DNA of 64,000 nucleotides from Desemzia sp. RIT 804 (GCF_016892605.1 NZ_JAFEMV010000005.1:62001-126000); one strand, 5' to 3'; shown: positions 26,335 through 34,625, numbered from the stretch's first letter. Notes: generated by a model not told the origin, from the sequence alone. Translations and numbers: made by a program.

Positions 26335-27669
26335 TTGGCGTTCAAACTTCACGCTTACCAACAGATTTTAGTTGATAAAGCAAGAAATTCTTACAAAGAA
26401 GGTTACAAATCACCTTGTGTAGTTGCTCCTTGTGGGGCTGGTAAATCAGTGATTATTGCTGAAGTTATCAGAATGACAACTGCGAACAAAAACAAAGTTC
26501 TCTTTTTAGTCCACAGGCGAGAGTTGATTGATCAGATTCGAGGAACGTTAACAGCTAATGAAGTCAATATGGATTACGTTCAATTAGGTATGGTCCAAAC
26601 AATTGTTAAACGACTAGATAAAACAGAAAAACCGAGCCTAATCGTAACGGACGAAAATCATCATGGTTTAGCAAATAGTTACCGTAAAATCTATGATCAC
26701 TTTTCAGACGTTTTGAGATTAGGATTTACCGCTACACCAGTTAGATTAAATGGCGATGGATTAGGGGATGTAAATGACATTCTTATTGAAGAAGTAGATG
26801 CTGAATGGCTTATCGAGAATGGCTATCTATCTCCATATAAGTATTTCGCTCCTAAACTAATCAAGACTGAAAATTTGAAACTGAATAATTTGAAAGAATT
26901 TTCTAACGCTTCTATTACAGAAGTGATGGAGGAAAACAAGATTTACGGTGATGTAATCAAACATTACAAGAATTTAGCTGATGGAGAACAAGCAATAGCT
27001 TATTGCCACAGTATTAAATCAAGTCAAGAAGTAGCAGCAGTTTTTCAAAGCGAAGGTATTGAAGCGGTCCATATTGACGCTAAGACTCCTAAAATTGAAA
27101 GAGATACTATCATTGATCAGTTCAGAAAAGGCGAAATTAAAATACTTTGCAATGTGGATTTAATTGGCGAAGGTTTCGATGTTCCTGATTGCTCAACAGT
27201 CATTATGTTAAGACCCACTCAATCGCTTAGTTTGTTCATTCAGCAAAGTATGAGAGGTATGCGGTACAAACCAAACAAAACATCTATCATTATCGATCAC
27301 GTTGATAATTTATCTAGGCATGGTCTGCCGGATATGAAACGGACCTGGAGTTTAAAAGGGAAGAAGAAATCAGACGATGCTTCTATAAAAGTAAAACAAT
27401 GTGCTGAGTGTTTCGCAGCTTACTCTTCAGAACTGAAAGAATGTCCGTTGTGTGGATTCAAACCAGAGATTGTTGTCAAAGAAAGTGAAATGGAAGTAGA
27501 TGTTTCAGCAGAACTCGAAGAAGTGAATCAGAAAGAGTTTAAAATAACTTTGGATTTCAGAGAGCCAGAGGATTGCAGCAGTATGAAAGAACTTTATGAA
27601 TTAGCAAAACATCGTGGGTATAAACGTGGTTGGGCATTTCATAAAGGCAAATCAATGGGATTTATCTAA
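26335..27669 (+). CDS. SF2 DEAD/DEAH-type helicase
   Basis: 444 residues from a TTG start placed directly after the previous TAA; GGAGGTGAG lies within the preceding gene end. Helicase motifs: APCGAGKS (I), DENHH (II), FTATPVR (III), and QQSMRGMRYK (VI). A C-terminal zinc ribbon CAECFAAYSSELKECPLCGF follows, then a short basic tail. It would unwind DNA or remodel forks in phage replication. Confidence 0.9.
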   Translation: MAFKLHAYQQILVDKARNSYKEGYKSPCVVAPCGAGKSVIIAEVIRMTTANKNKVLFLVHRRELIDQIRGTLTANEVNMDYVQLGMVQTIVKRLDKTEKPSLIVTDENHHGLANSYRKIYDHFSDVLRLGFTATPVRLNGDGLGDVNDILIEEVDAEWLIENGYLSPYKYFAPKLIKTENLKLNNLKEFSNASITEVMEENKIYGDVIKHYKNLADGEQAIAYCHSIKSSQEVAAVFQSEGIEAVHIDAKTPKIERDTIIDQFRKGEIKILCNVDLIGEGFDVPDCSTVIMLRPTQSLSLFIQQSMRGMRYKPNKTSIIIDHVDNLSRHGLPDMKRTWSLKGKKKSDDASIKVKQCAECFAAYSSELKECPLCGFKPEIVVKESEMEVDVSAELEEVNQKEFKITLDFREPEDCSSMKELYELAKHRGYKRGWAFHKGKSMGFI

Positions 27670-27705
27670 TAAAAAAACTAAAACATGAAATGGAGAGAAT
27701 TAATT

Positions 27706-28209
27706 ATGACAGGATTTAGCTTAGATTTTAACGATACTTTTGAAGGAACTAGACGTGTAGAGGATGGAAGTTACGAAGTTTTTGTAAACAACGTTCAAGA
27801 AGATGCAACACCAGGTGGAGCAGAATATGTTGAGTTTGATCTAATCATTCGAAATGATATTGCTGATCAAAAGTTCGCTAATAGTCATGTGTTCCACAAA
27901 GTGTTTAAAGCAAAAGCTACTGGGAAATACAATATGAAAACTTTTAACACGATGGGTAAAGCTATGCAATTACAGAATGGAAAACAATACAACTCTTTCC
28001 AAGATTTATTGAATGATTTTGTAAATAAAGTGGCATTAGTGAATGTTAAAAACGAAGAGTACAACGGTTATACAAATACAAACGTTAAATTTTTCAATCA
28101 ATCTAAATACCCAAATTTAGCACACCAAAAGAAAACAAAAGACCAAATGAATATTGGAGAAATGGCAGCAAATGGTATTCAAATCAATGATGATAATCTT
28201 CCATTCTAA
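27706..28209 (+). CDS. DUF669-family SSB-like protein
   Basis: 167 residues. ATG 27706 is preceded by GGAGAG; an earlier in-frame ATG at 27685 is less likely. The OB-like body contains SYEVFVNNVQEDATPGGAEY. It ends DDNLPF, nearly identical to the acidic tip of bacterial SSB that recruits replication partners. It is therefore likely the phage single-strand-binding protein. It lies between the helicase and the primase. Confidence 0.82.
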   Translation: MTGFSLDFNDTFEGTRRVEDGSYEVFVNNVQEDATPGGAEYVEFDLIIRNDIADQKFANSHVFHKVFKAKATGKYNMKTFNTMGKAMQLQNGKQYNSFQDLLNDFVNKVALVNVKNEEYNGYTNTNVKFFNQSKYPNLAHQKKTKDQMNIGEMAANGIQINDDNLPF

Positions 28210-28214
28210 TCCAA

Positions 28215-28242
28215 TGAGGGAGTTCGCTCCCTCTCATTATTT
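28215..28242 (+). terminator. Short hairpin between DUF669 and primase genes
   Basis: ATGAGGGAG-TTCG-CTCCCTCTCAT, with TTATTTT following. It could attenuate or shape the early transcript. Confidence 0.5.
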
Positions 28243-28264
28243 TAGAAAGGATGAGTAAATAAAA

Positions 28265-30574
28265 ATGTATGAGCACATACCGGATGAACTAAAAAGTTTA
28301 AAACAATGGTGCTGTTTTCGATTAGAACCGAGAGGGAAGAAAATGACAAAGATTCCTGTAGATGCTAATACAGGAGGTCCGGGGAAAAGCAATGATGAGA
28401 ATACCTGGTCTGATTTCAAGACTGCTTTAGAAGCAAAAGAGAATTTAGGGTTAGCTGGATTAGGTTTTTATTTCAAAGAACCCTATTTTGGAATCGATAT
28501 CGATGATGTTTATTCTGAAATCCAGAGATATAAAACAAACGATGTTGACGATAACATTGTCGCTGAATTTATCGAAACGATGAAGAGTTATGCAGAGTAT
28601 TCCATAAGTGGCACAGGAATACATATCATCGTAAAAGGTAAATTACCAAAAGGCGGCAGACGTAAAGGTAATGTTGAGATGTACGATTCAGGTAGATTCT
28701 TCGTTATGACTGGAAACATTGCAAGTGAATATAAAGAGGTTGTTGAAGACACTGATCATGCAGTTAATTATCTCCACACAAAATATATCCAACAGCAAGA
28801 AATGAGTAAACCGACTTTCAACGCTCCTAATTTAAGTGAAGTTCTTGATTTAAACGAGAATGAAATTATTGACGCTGCACTAAGAAGTAAGAATGCTAAA
28901 CGAATTGAAGTGTTTTTAAAAGGTGGCTGGGAAGCTTTTTACAGCAGTCAGTCAGAAGCTGAAATGGCATTCGCGAATGATTTAGCTTTCTGGACCGGTA
29001 GGGATTTTTCAAAAATGGACAGCATTTTTCGTTCTTCTTCTCTTATGAGAGACAAGTGGGACAGCAAACGGAAAGACTCTACTTATGGAGCAGATACGTT
29101 AAATAAAGCCATAGCAGAATGTACGACTGTTTACCAACCTAGAAAAAAAGAAGAAGACTTTCAACTTTTCGTAAAAGAAAACGACAGCAAAGAAAGCAAA
29201 AAGAAAAAGTATTACAGCTATGACGACACCGGAAATGCAGAAAGATTCGTTGATCAAAACGGAAAGAGTATTCGATACTCCTATACAAATAAAAACTGGT
29301 ATTACTATGATGAAAAAGTTTGGGTCCCAGATTTAACTGGAGAGATCAAACGTTTAGCTGATGAAGTGGTCGTTGCCATGAAAAATGAAGATATCTATAT
29401 TCCTAATGACGAAGAGGAAGAAGAAGCGGTAAAAGCTTTTCAAAAACATATCAAATACAGCCGCAGCAATCGTGGTAAAGCAAATATGTTAAAAGAGGCT
29501 GAACATCATCTTCCAATCACACCAAGAGAGTTTGATAAAAACAAAGAATTATTCAACGTTCAAAACGGTCATCTGGATTTAATTACTGGAGAGCTGAAGG
29601 ATCACGATAAAGGAAAATTATTTACTAAAATTAGCAACGCTGAATATACAGATAAAATTGATTGCCCTAGATGGCTAGAATTTTTAGATGAGATATTCGG
29701 TTATGACCAGGAATTAATTGACTTCATTCAAAAAGCGGTCGGTTATTCGCTCACTGGATCCACAAGAGAGCAGAGTATGTTTATCCTTTTTGGTAATGGT
29801 CGTAATGGTAAATCAGTTTTCTTAGACATTATCAATGACATCATGGGCAGTTATACAGTAAATATCCAGCCACAAACACTGATGGTTAAACAGCAATCTA
29901 GTGGTGCTAACAGCGATATAGCTCGTTTAGATGGTGCTAGGTTAGTAACAACTACAGAACCGAATGACGGCGTTAGATTGGACGAAGGTTTAGTAAAACA
30001 GTTAACCGGTGGAGATAAAGTTACTGCCAGACATTTATACGGTAACGAATTTGAATTTGAACCAGAATTTAAAATCTGGATGGCTACTAACCACAAGCCA
30101 ATTATTCGTGGTACTGATGATGGTATCTGGAGACGTTTGCGTATGATTCCTTTCAATGTTCAAATACCTGATCACAAAGTGGATAAGAACCTAAAGCATA
30201 AATTAAGAAAAGAATTGACTGCTATTTTAAATTGGGCTGTCGAAGGAGTTCTCAAATGGCAAGAAGAAGGGTTAAAAAATCCTAAAGTTGTTGAAGATGC
30301 TAATCGTGAATACCGAGTAGAAATGGACGTAACCGAGTTATTTATTCAAGAGTGCTGCGAAGTAGATGAAGAAGCAAGAGTTCCAGCGAAAGTTCTCTAC
30401 CAGACCTTTAAAGAGTGGGCGAGAGAGAACAGCCAATATGAAATGAATAACACGAAATTCGGTAAAGAAATGGGACAGAAATTTCAAAAGATAAAATCAA
30501 ATGGAAAAATGAATTACATTGGCGTGACTATAAATCAAGAATATGATCAAAAAGCATTTACTATGAATTATTAA
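28265..30574 (+). CDS. Primase-polymerase/SF3 helicase (D5-like)
   Basis: 769 residues. The N-terminal archaeo-eukaryotic-primase-like part shows FGIDIDDVY, SGTGIHIIVKG and MYDSGRFFVMTGN, which carry the likely metal Asp pair and catalytic His. The D5_N-type linker follows, then an SF3 helicase with Walker A FGNGRNGKSVF, TTEPNDGVRLDE and WMATNHKP, and a C-terminal winged region. It would open the origin and prime phage DNA synthesis. AGAAAGGATGAG precedes the start. The repeat-rich putative origin follows directly. Confidence 0.9.
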   Translation: MYEHIPDELKSLKQWCCFRLEPRGKKMTKIPVDANTGGPGKSNDENTWSDFKTALEAKENLGLAGLGFYFKEPYFGIDIDDVYSEIQRYKTNDVDDNIVAEFIETMKSYAEYSISGTGIHIIVKGKLPKGGRRKGNVEMYDSGRFFVMTGNIASEYKEVVEDTDHAVNYLHTKYIQQQEMSKPTFNAPNLSEVLDLNENEIIDAALRSKNAKRIEVFLKGGWEAFYSSQSEAEMAFANDLAFWTGRDFSKMDSIFRSSSLMRDKWDSKRKDSTYGADTLNKAIAECTTVYQPRKKEEDFQLFVKENDSKESKKKKYYSYDDTGNAERFVDQNGKSIRYSYTNKNWYYYDEKVWVPDLTGEIKRLADEVVVAMKNEDIYIPNDEEEEEAVKAFQKHIKYSRSNRGKANMLKEAEHHLPITPREFDKNKELFNVQNGHLDLITGELKDHDKGKLFTKISNAEYTDKIDCPRWLEFLDEIFGYDQELIDFIQKAVGYSLTGSTREQSMFILFGNGRNGKSVFLDIINDIMGSYTVNIQPQTLMVKQQSSGANSDIARLDGARLVTTTEPNDGVRLDEGLVKQLTGGDKVTARHLYGNEFEFEPEFKIWMATNHKPIIRGTDDGIWRRLRMIPFNVQIPDHKVDKNLKHKLRKELTAILNWAVEGVLKWQEEGLKNPKVVEDANREYRVEMDVTELFIQECCEVDEEARVPAKVLYQTFKEWARENSQYEMNNTKFGKEMGQKFQKIKSNGKMNYIGVTINQEYDQKAFTMNY

Positions 30575-30575
30575 A

Positions 30576-30842
30576 TTAGGGAGGGTTATGAAGGTTTAGG
30601 GATAGTTTAGGGATAGTTTTTTAATAACCCTCCCCGCTCTAAAACGGCGTTATATCAACCTTTATATACTATTATTTTCTTTTTAGGGAGGGTAGGGATA
30701 GTAGTATATAACTTTAAATAACTAAAATTAAATATTAAATAATGTAAAAGGTTTTTATAACTATCCCTTCCCCTCCCTAATTTTAATTTATAACTCTTTA
30801 AAAGTCATATATACCAACGGTTTTGAAGGTGGGGAGGGTTTA
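30576..30842. other. Putative phage replication origin
   Basis: No gene fits in these 290 nt. GGGAGGG-type words occur at 30579, 30687 and 30832, and their complement at 30628 and 30771. TTAGGGAGGGTTAT (30576-30589) pairs with ATAACCCTCCCC (30624-30635). TTAGGGAGGGTAGGGATAG (30683-30701) pairs with 30761-30780 around an extremely AT-rich stretch. TTTAGGGATAG is tandem at 30595-30616. Iteron-like repeats plus an unwinding region behind a primase gene suggest an origin. Confidence 0.6.
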
Positions 30843-30865
30843 GATAAGTCTCCCTAAATAAAGGA

Positions 30866-31198
30866 GTGATTTCAATTACAAGAGAAGCAGACATTCAAAA
30901 TCAAATCAGAATTGCGCTTGCACCGTATGCGATCATTTTCCGAGTGAATAGTGGGAAAGTCAGAATGGCAGACGGCAGATATTTCGATACTGGAGTACCA
31001 AACGGGTATTCAGATTTATCAGGTTTTAGAAAATCAGATGGCAAAGCGATCTTTTTAGAAATAAAGAACGAAAAAGGTAGGTTACGACCAGAACAAAAGA
31101 AATTTTTAGAAACTATGCAAAAGTACGATGTTATTGCAGGTGTCGCACGAAGCGAAACTGAAGCAGTTAAATTAGTCTTGGAGGGAGAAAAAACATGA
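30866..31198 (+). CDS. VRR-NUC domain nuclease
   Basis: About 107-110 residues. The VRR-NUC fold is shown by ADIQNQIRIAL, FRVNSGKV, GVPNGYSDLSGF and AIFLEIKNEKGRL, with Asp, Glu and Lys as catalytic residues. Such small nucleases are standard in phage replication modules and may cut Holliday or branched DNA. The start is unclear: GTG 30866 overlaps the AAGGAG ribosome site itself, whereas an in-frame ATT at 30875 has ideal spacing. Confidence 0.85.
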   Translation: MISITREADIQNQIRIALAPYAIIFRVNSGKVRMADGRYFDTGVPNGYSDLSGFRKSDGKAIFLEIKNEKGRLRPEQKKFLETMQKYDVIAGVARSETEAVKLVLEGEKT

Positions 31199-31371
31199 AA
31201 AGTATAGCGGAAGATTTAAAAGTAGGGTTTGTTGAAAGTGAAGGCGTTGAAGTTTTATCAATCGTTGTGACAGACGGATTTAGAACAGCGAGAAGTATTA
31301 ATTTTGTTGATGATGAAATAAAAGGTTTGTATGAATACCTGAAATCAAACCTCGAGGAGAATCGCTCATGA
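31195..31371 (+). CDS. 58-residue early phage protein
   Basis: ATG 31195 overlaps the VRR-NUC stop (ATGA), with GGAGGGAG 9 nt upstream. The product begins MKSIAEDLKVGFVESEGVEV and ends at 31371, overlapping the next start by ATGA. Mixed alpha/beta, acidic. Not recognised; supported by the double overlap. Confidence 0.6.
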   Translation: MKSIAEDLKVGFVESEGVEVLSIVVTDGFRTARSINFVDDEIKGLYEYLKSNLEENRS

Positions 31372-31601
31372 AGCTACACTACTACAAATGCAGCAACACG
31401 CCAGATATGCCACCTTATGAAGAGTATAACTTCGAAAAAGGCATAGCAGGATTCAAGCGCAAACTAAGCAAAGCAGCAGTTGCTGTGCACGGCATGAAGT
31501 ATTTAGGATTCGGCACGGAAGATGAAGTGTATGTGCCGGCTAAGAATTCACCTGGGCAGATCGTAAGAACAGCTTATAACGGGAATGGAAATAGGTATTG
31601 A
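31368..31601 (+). CDS. 77-residue early phage protein
   Basis: Starts in an ATGA overlap with CGAGGAG upstream. Begins MKLHYYKCSNTPDMPPYEEY and is basic in the middle (GFKRKLSKAAVAVHGMKYLG). No family recognised. Confidence 0.6.
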   Translation: MKLHYYKCSNTPDMPPYEEYNFEKGIAGFKRKLSKAAVAVHGMKYLGFGTEDEVYVPAKNSPGQIVRTAYNGNGNRY

Positions 31602-31612
31602 GGAGGAAAAAC

Positions 31613-31918
31613 ATGGCAATCAGTAAAGAAGCTTACGATTACTTAAACGAGATTGAAAGAATTCCTAACTGGACCGCGATTCCAGACAATGATGAACGAA
31701 TTATGAAGCTTAGAGTGCTATTCGGAGCTCCAGTTAATAAAAGTTATGGAGGTCCAAAACCTAAAAGAATTAAAGTGACTAAAGGTGAAGTCGTGATGAT
31801 GTTTGATAATGTTCGGCAGTGCTCTGAAGTGCTGGGAATAAAAGCAGATCGGATTAATAATAATATTGCTAACAATACTAAAGTTTATGGGTATTTATTT
31901 GAGAGGTTGGAGGAGTAA
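31613..31918 (+). CDS. Small protein with a NUMOD1-like DNA-binding end
   Basis: 101 residues from ATG 31613, with GAGGAGG upstream. The last 45 residues (GEVVMMFDNVRQCSEVLGIK then NNNIANNTKVYGYLFERL) resemble the NUMOD1 helix-turn-helix module of homing endonucleases, without any nuclease domain. It may be a stand-alone DNA binder or a remnant. Moderate confidence on the motif. Confidence 0.55.
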   Translation: MAISKEAYDYLNEIERIPNWTAIPDNDERIMKLRVLFGAPVNKSYGGPKPKRIKVTKGEVVMMFDNVRQCSEVLGIKADRINNNIANNTKVYGYLFERLEE

Positions 31919-31920
31919 AG

Positions 31921-32172
31921 ATGAGTAAACACCAGTGGCACGTAGCTAGAAAAGGTGAAGAACCTAGCGTAGTTAGACACTACAAACACTTGACTAGGAT
32001 GTATTATTTCATTTTGAGAAATCCAGCAATGTTTAAAAATAGAAATTTATCAGTTTATGACAATTGCAGGAAAGTCACTGACATTAGTTGGGGTGAGATT
32101 AAACAGCAAGTGGATAACGGAATTAAAGAGTTGGAAGCTAGAAAGTGGTTGAAATCTAAATGCAAGAACTAA
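31921..32172 (+). CDS. 83-residue early phage protein
   Basis: Basic, tryptophan and tyrosine rich, starting MSKHQWHVARKGEEPSVVRH. GGAGGAG lies within the previous gene end. Its stop codon overlaps a membrane micropeptide start at 32160. Family not recognised. Confidence 0.6.
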   Translation: MSKHQWHVARKGEEPSVVRHYKHLTRMYYFILRNPAMFKNRNLSVYDNCRKVTDISWGEIKQQVDNGIKELEARKWLKSKCKN

Positions 32173-32231
32173 TCTGCATAGTATTCTTAGCGTTTATCGT
32201 GATCGTACTTTTGAGAAATGGGGAGATTTGA
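32160..32231 (+). CDS. Membrane micropeptide (23 residues)
   Basis: MQELICIVFLAFIVIVLLRN plus three residues, one hydrophobic helix. It overlaps the previous gene and ends 1 nt before the next ATG. Its final Asn-Gly-Glu-Ile codons contain the GGGGAG ribosome site for the DUF1642 gene. Two similar micropeptides lie at 33453 and 33721. Confidence 0.45.
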   Translation: MQELICIVFLAFIVIVLLRNGEI

Positions 32232-32232
32232 G

Positions 32233-32886
32233 ATGAAGAAGGATAAAGAGTGGTTAAAGAGAAAGTTAAACGATATCGGCAACACACCATCTACGGGAAA
32301 TGATAATTTTGATGAAGGTTTTTATAAAGCGTTTTTAGAAATAGAAAAGGTAGTGCACCAACTAGAAGAAACTGATCAATATGACCAAATTGAAAAACTA
32401 GCAAATTTTATTATGGAGCATGTTCCCGGTGAGCCTAGCAAGAGCGAAGGTGCTGTTGAGGTCGCAATCAGATTATTAAGTAAACAAGAGAAACCAGTGA
32501 TTCCGAAGTTTGTGGCTAATTATATTGAAAAGGAAAAGAACAGCCCTTATCCAACATTAGCTAACGCTTATCATAATTCAATGTATAACAACGAGGTATC
32601 TGAGTGGCTTCAGCATTACGCTGATTCGACTTATGTATCTGATTATGCTAAAGCGGATAAAAACCAAAAATTGTTCACAAGAGCATGGTATGACGGCTTT
32701 TCGGTTGAGAAAGAGAAAAGATACTATGTATATGACAAAGCGACTAAAAGTTATTTAGGTTATAACGCCGTCAGAACGCAACTCAATTGGTGGACGAGTA
32801 GACTTGAGAATGAATCATTCACCGAACAAGAAATCAAAGCAATCGATGAACGATTTTGGACATTCAGGGAAGAGGTGGAAGCTTAA
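32233..32886 (+). CDS. DUF1642-like phage protein
   Basis: 217 residues. The C-terminal two thirds fit DUF1642: PVIPKFVANYIEKEKNSPYP ... EKEKRYYVYDKATKSYLGYN. DUF1642 proteins are frequent in early regions of lactic-acid-bacterium phages, with no known function. ATG 32233 with TGGGGAG upstream is preferred to the in-frame 32218. The stop overlaps the next ATG (TAATG). Confidence 0.7.
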   Translation: MKKDKEWLKRKLNDIGNTPSTGNDNFDEGFYKAFLEIEKVVHQLEETDQYDQIEKLANFIMEHVPGEPSKSEGAVEVAIRLLSKQEKPVIPKFVANYIEKEKNSPYPTLANAYHNSMYNNEVSEWLQHYADSTYVSDYAKADKNQKLFTRAWYDGFSVEKEKRYYVYDKATKSYLGYNAVRTQLNWWTSRLENESFTEQEIKAIDERFWTFREEVEA

Positions 32887-33452
32887 TGAAGGAGTATTGG
32901 AAAGATGTAATAGATTATGAGGGGTATTACCAAGTGAGTAACTTAGGAAATGTAAGGAGTTCAGATAGAAAAATACCTTGGAAAAACAGCTTTAGAAATC
33001 TATCAGGAAGTATGCAAAGACTTATTGAACATAAATCTGGATATATAAGGGTAGGTTTGAACAAAGATGGTAAAAGAAAATACCATACCCTACACAGATT
33101 AGTGGCAAAAGCATTCGTCGAAAACCCTGAAAATAAGCCGGAAGTAAATCATATTGACGGAAATAAAGGGAATAATATTTACGAAAACTTAGAATGGGTT
33201 ACCAGGAGCGAAAACATAAAGCACGCAGTTGATAACAATCTAATGACGCATTTAAAAGAAAACTCTAACAAACTAAAGAAGGCGATAGTAAAAACAGATT
33301 TAAGTAATGGCGAGTTAATCTTATATGAAAGTTTGTCAGAGGCTAATGAAAAAGAAGGTATTTCAAAATCTTATTTGAGTCAAATTCTTAACGGTCAAAG
33401 AAATCAATTAGACGGAATAAACTGGGCATTCGCCGTGGAGGTTACCGACTAA
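32886..33452 (+). CDS. NUMOD4-HNH homing-type endonuclease
   Basis: 188 residues. NUMOD4 at the start (EYWKDVIDYEGYYQVSNLGN), an HNH_3 nuclease core (HRLVAKAF ... VNHIDGNKGNN ... NLEWVTRSEN), and a C-terminal NUMOD1-like segment (SLSEANEKEGISKSYLSQIL). It is free-standing between early genes, coupled by a TAATG overlap, so it likely spread by homing. It is related in architecture to the intron-borne nuclease at 46277. Confidence 0.85.
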   Translation: MKEYWKDVIDYEGYYQVSNLGNVRSSDRKIPWKNSFRNLSGSMQRLIEHKSGYIRVGLNKDGKRKYHTLHRLVAKAFVENPENKPEVNHIDGNKGNNIYENLEWVTRSENIKHAVDNNLMTHLKENSNKLKKAIVKTDLSNGELILYESLSEANEKEGISKSYLSQILNGQRNQLDGINWAFAVEVTD

Positions 33453-33521
33453 ATGAAATACCTAGCAACACTACTAATCATCGTAATTTATATTTATTTA
33501 GTTAGAACTGAGGAGGAATGA
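33453..33521 (+). CDS. Membrane micropeptide (22 residues), paralogue A
   Basis: MKYLATLLIIVIYIYLVR then Thr-Glu-Glu-Glu. One hydrophobic helix with an acidic tail. The Glu codons GAGGAGGAA are the ribosome site of the next gene (ATG 33526). Starts directly after the HNH stop. A second copy of this arrangement is at 33721. Confidence 0.55.
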   Translation: MKYLATLLIIVIYIYLVRTEEE

Positions 33522-33525
33522 GAAG

Positions 33526-33720
33526 ATGGAAATATATGCAATTGTAGAAGATGGAACTCTCGAAATTGCTAGGCATTTAAGTAAAGGAACAGGAGCTATG
33601 TTCACCGACTTGAAAATGTTGAAGCAACACGCTTGGAGATATAAATCAAGTGATAAACAGTACAAAATTGCGCGTTATGAGGTAGAGGAACTATACGATT
33701 TCAAGGAGGTTCCCGAGTAA
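33526..33720 (+). CDS. 64-residue early phage protein
   Basis: Starts MEIYAIVEDGTLEIARHLSK behind a strong GAGGAGGAA. Alpha/beta, near neutral. The micropeptide at 33721 begins immediately after its stop. Not recognised. Confidence 0.6.
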   Translation: MEIYAIVEDGTLEIARHLSKGTGAMFTDLKMLKQHAWRYKSSDKQYKIARYEVEELYDFKEVPE

Positions 33721-33789
33721 ATGCCACTACTAGCGCTACTGGTTATCATTGCAAGTTATGTTTATTTAGTTAATACGGAGGAGGAATGA
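33721..33789 (+). CDS. Membrane micropeptide (22 residues), paralogue B
   Basis: MPLLALLVIIASYVYLVN then Thr-Glu-Glu-Glu. It matches paralogue A in length, helix, the YLV motif and the terminal TEEE written by GAGGAGGAA, which again serves as the next gene's ribosome site. Starts directly after the previous stop. Confidence 0.55.
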   Translation: MPLLALLVIIASYVYLVNTEEE

Positions 33790-33795
33790 GAGATT

Positions 33796-34065
33796 ATGAC
33801 AATTGAAGTGAGAACAGGCAGAATACCAAGTGAAGTAGTACCTGGATGGGATGGAGCAGTCGTTTGTTGGTATGTAACTAATTTAACTGGCGAAGAGTGG
33901 ACAGCAGAAAAACACGAAGAACTAGTCCAACCGATCATCGATAAGCAAATGCACGATAGTTATGACCATGGGCAAGAATGGAGAATAGAGAAGGTGGAAG
34001 CTGTCGTTTGGAGAGATTACTACCAAGTCAGCTTGGCGCAATTTAGAATTAGAGATTCTTATTAG
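33796..34065 (+). CDS. 89-residue early phage protein
   Basis: Starts MTIEVRTGRIPSEVVPGWDG, Trp-rich and acidic, ending AQFRIRDSY. GAGGAGG lies inside the upstream micropeptide. Family not recognised. Confidence 0.6.
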   Translation: MTIEVRTGRIPSEVVPGWDGAVVCWYVTNLTGEEWTAEKHEELVQPIIDKQMHDSYDHGQEWRIEKVEAVVWRDYYQVSLAQFRIRDSY

Positions 34066-34078
34066 AGGAGGAACTAAT

Positions 34079-34240
34079 ATGACCAATACCAACAAACCAA
34101 AACAACCAGAACAAGAAGACAACACAATGCGTATGTTCATTCAGGCTTTAATCGACATTGGAAAACAGAACGCAAAGATAGAGCATAATGAAGAGAACGA
34201 GGTCAAGACTTATCGTGGTGGTAGTAACCCTAATGATTAA
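34079..34240 (+). CDS. 53-residue early phage protein
   Basis: ATG 34079 behind GAGGAGG. A Gln/Asn/Lys-rich start (MTNTNKPKQPEQEDN), then a helix (MRMFIQALIDIGKQNAKI). The tail overlaps the next gene by 8 nt. Not recognised. Confidence 0.5.
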   Translation: MTNTNKPKQPEQEDNTMRMFIQALIDIGKQNAKIEHNEENEVKTYRGGSNPND

Positions 34241-34463
34241 GACAGGTACAACTTACAACTCAAGACGTGACTCGGACAGATTGAATAAAATTAGTAAACG
34301 CAAGAGAGAAGGCTATACAAAAAGAGAAGTCGCTTCATTTTTGATAACTACTGAGAGTTACTTTTCTACATTTGACATTAATGAAGTAATTAAACTCATT
34401 AGGATTACAGGTCATGATAGATACTATCGTGAAGTAAAATATAAGATAGAATATGAGGAGTGA
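34233..34463 (+). CDS. Small basic phage protein
   Basis: 76 residues from ATG 34233 (MIKTGTTYNSRRDSDRLNKI), basic and helical, ending KYKIEYEE. An alternative start at 34188 would add 15 residues and overlap the previous gene by 53 nt. The ribosome site is weak for both, so the start is uncertain. Confidence 0.5.
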   Translation: MIKTGTTYNSRRDSDRLNKISKRKREGYTKREVASFLITTESYFSTFDINEVIKLIRITGHDRYYREVKYKIEYEE

Positions 34464-34467
34464 TATC

Positions 34468-34611
34468 ATGCAAAGAATATTAGAATCTGCAACTAAATTT
34501 ACTGTAGTAGTAATCGCTGCTGCTATAGTGATCGCTTCGATAGGTGTAGCTTTATTAATCGCTGGTTGGATTTGGTTAGGTGTAGAGAGTGTTTGGGGAA
34601 TGATATTTTAG
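34468..34611 (+). CDS. 47-residue membrane protein
   Basis: ATG 34468 follows TGAGGAG. Starts MQRILESATKFTVVVIAAAI, continuing as one long or two short hydrophobic helices (IASIGVALLIAGWIWLGV). A strong GGAGGAGAG for the next gene follows its stop. Function unknown. Confidence 0.6.
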   Translation: MQRILESATKFTVVVIAAAIVIASIGVALLIAGWIWLGVESVWGMIF

Positions 34612-34625
34612 GAGGAGAGCGAATA

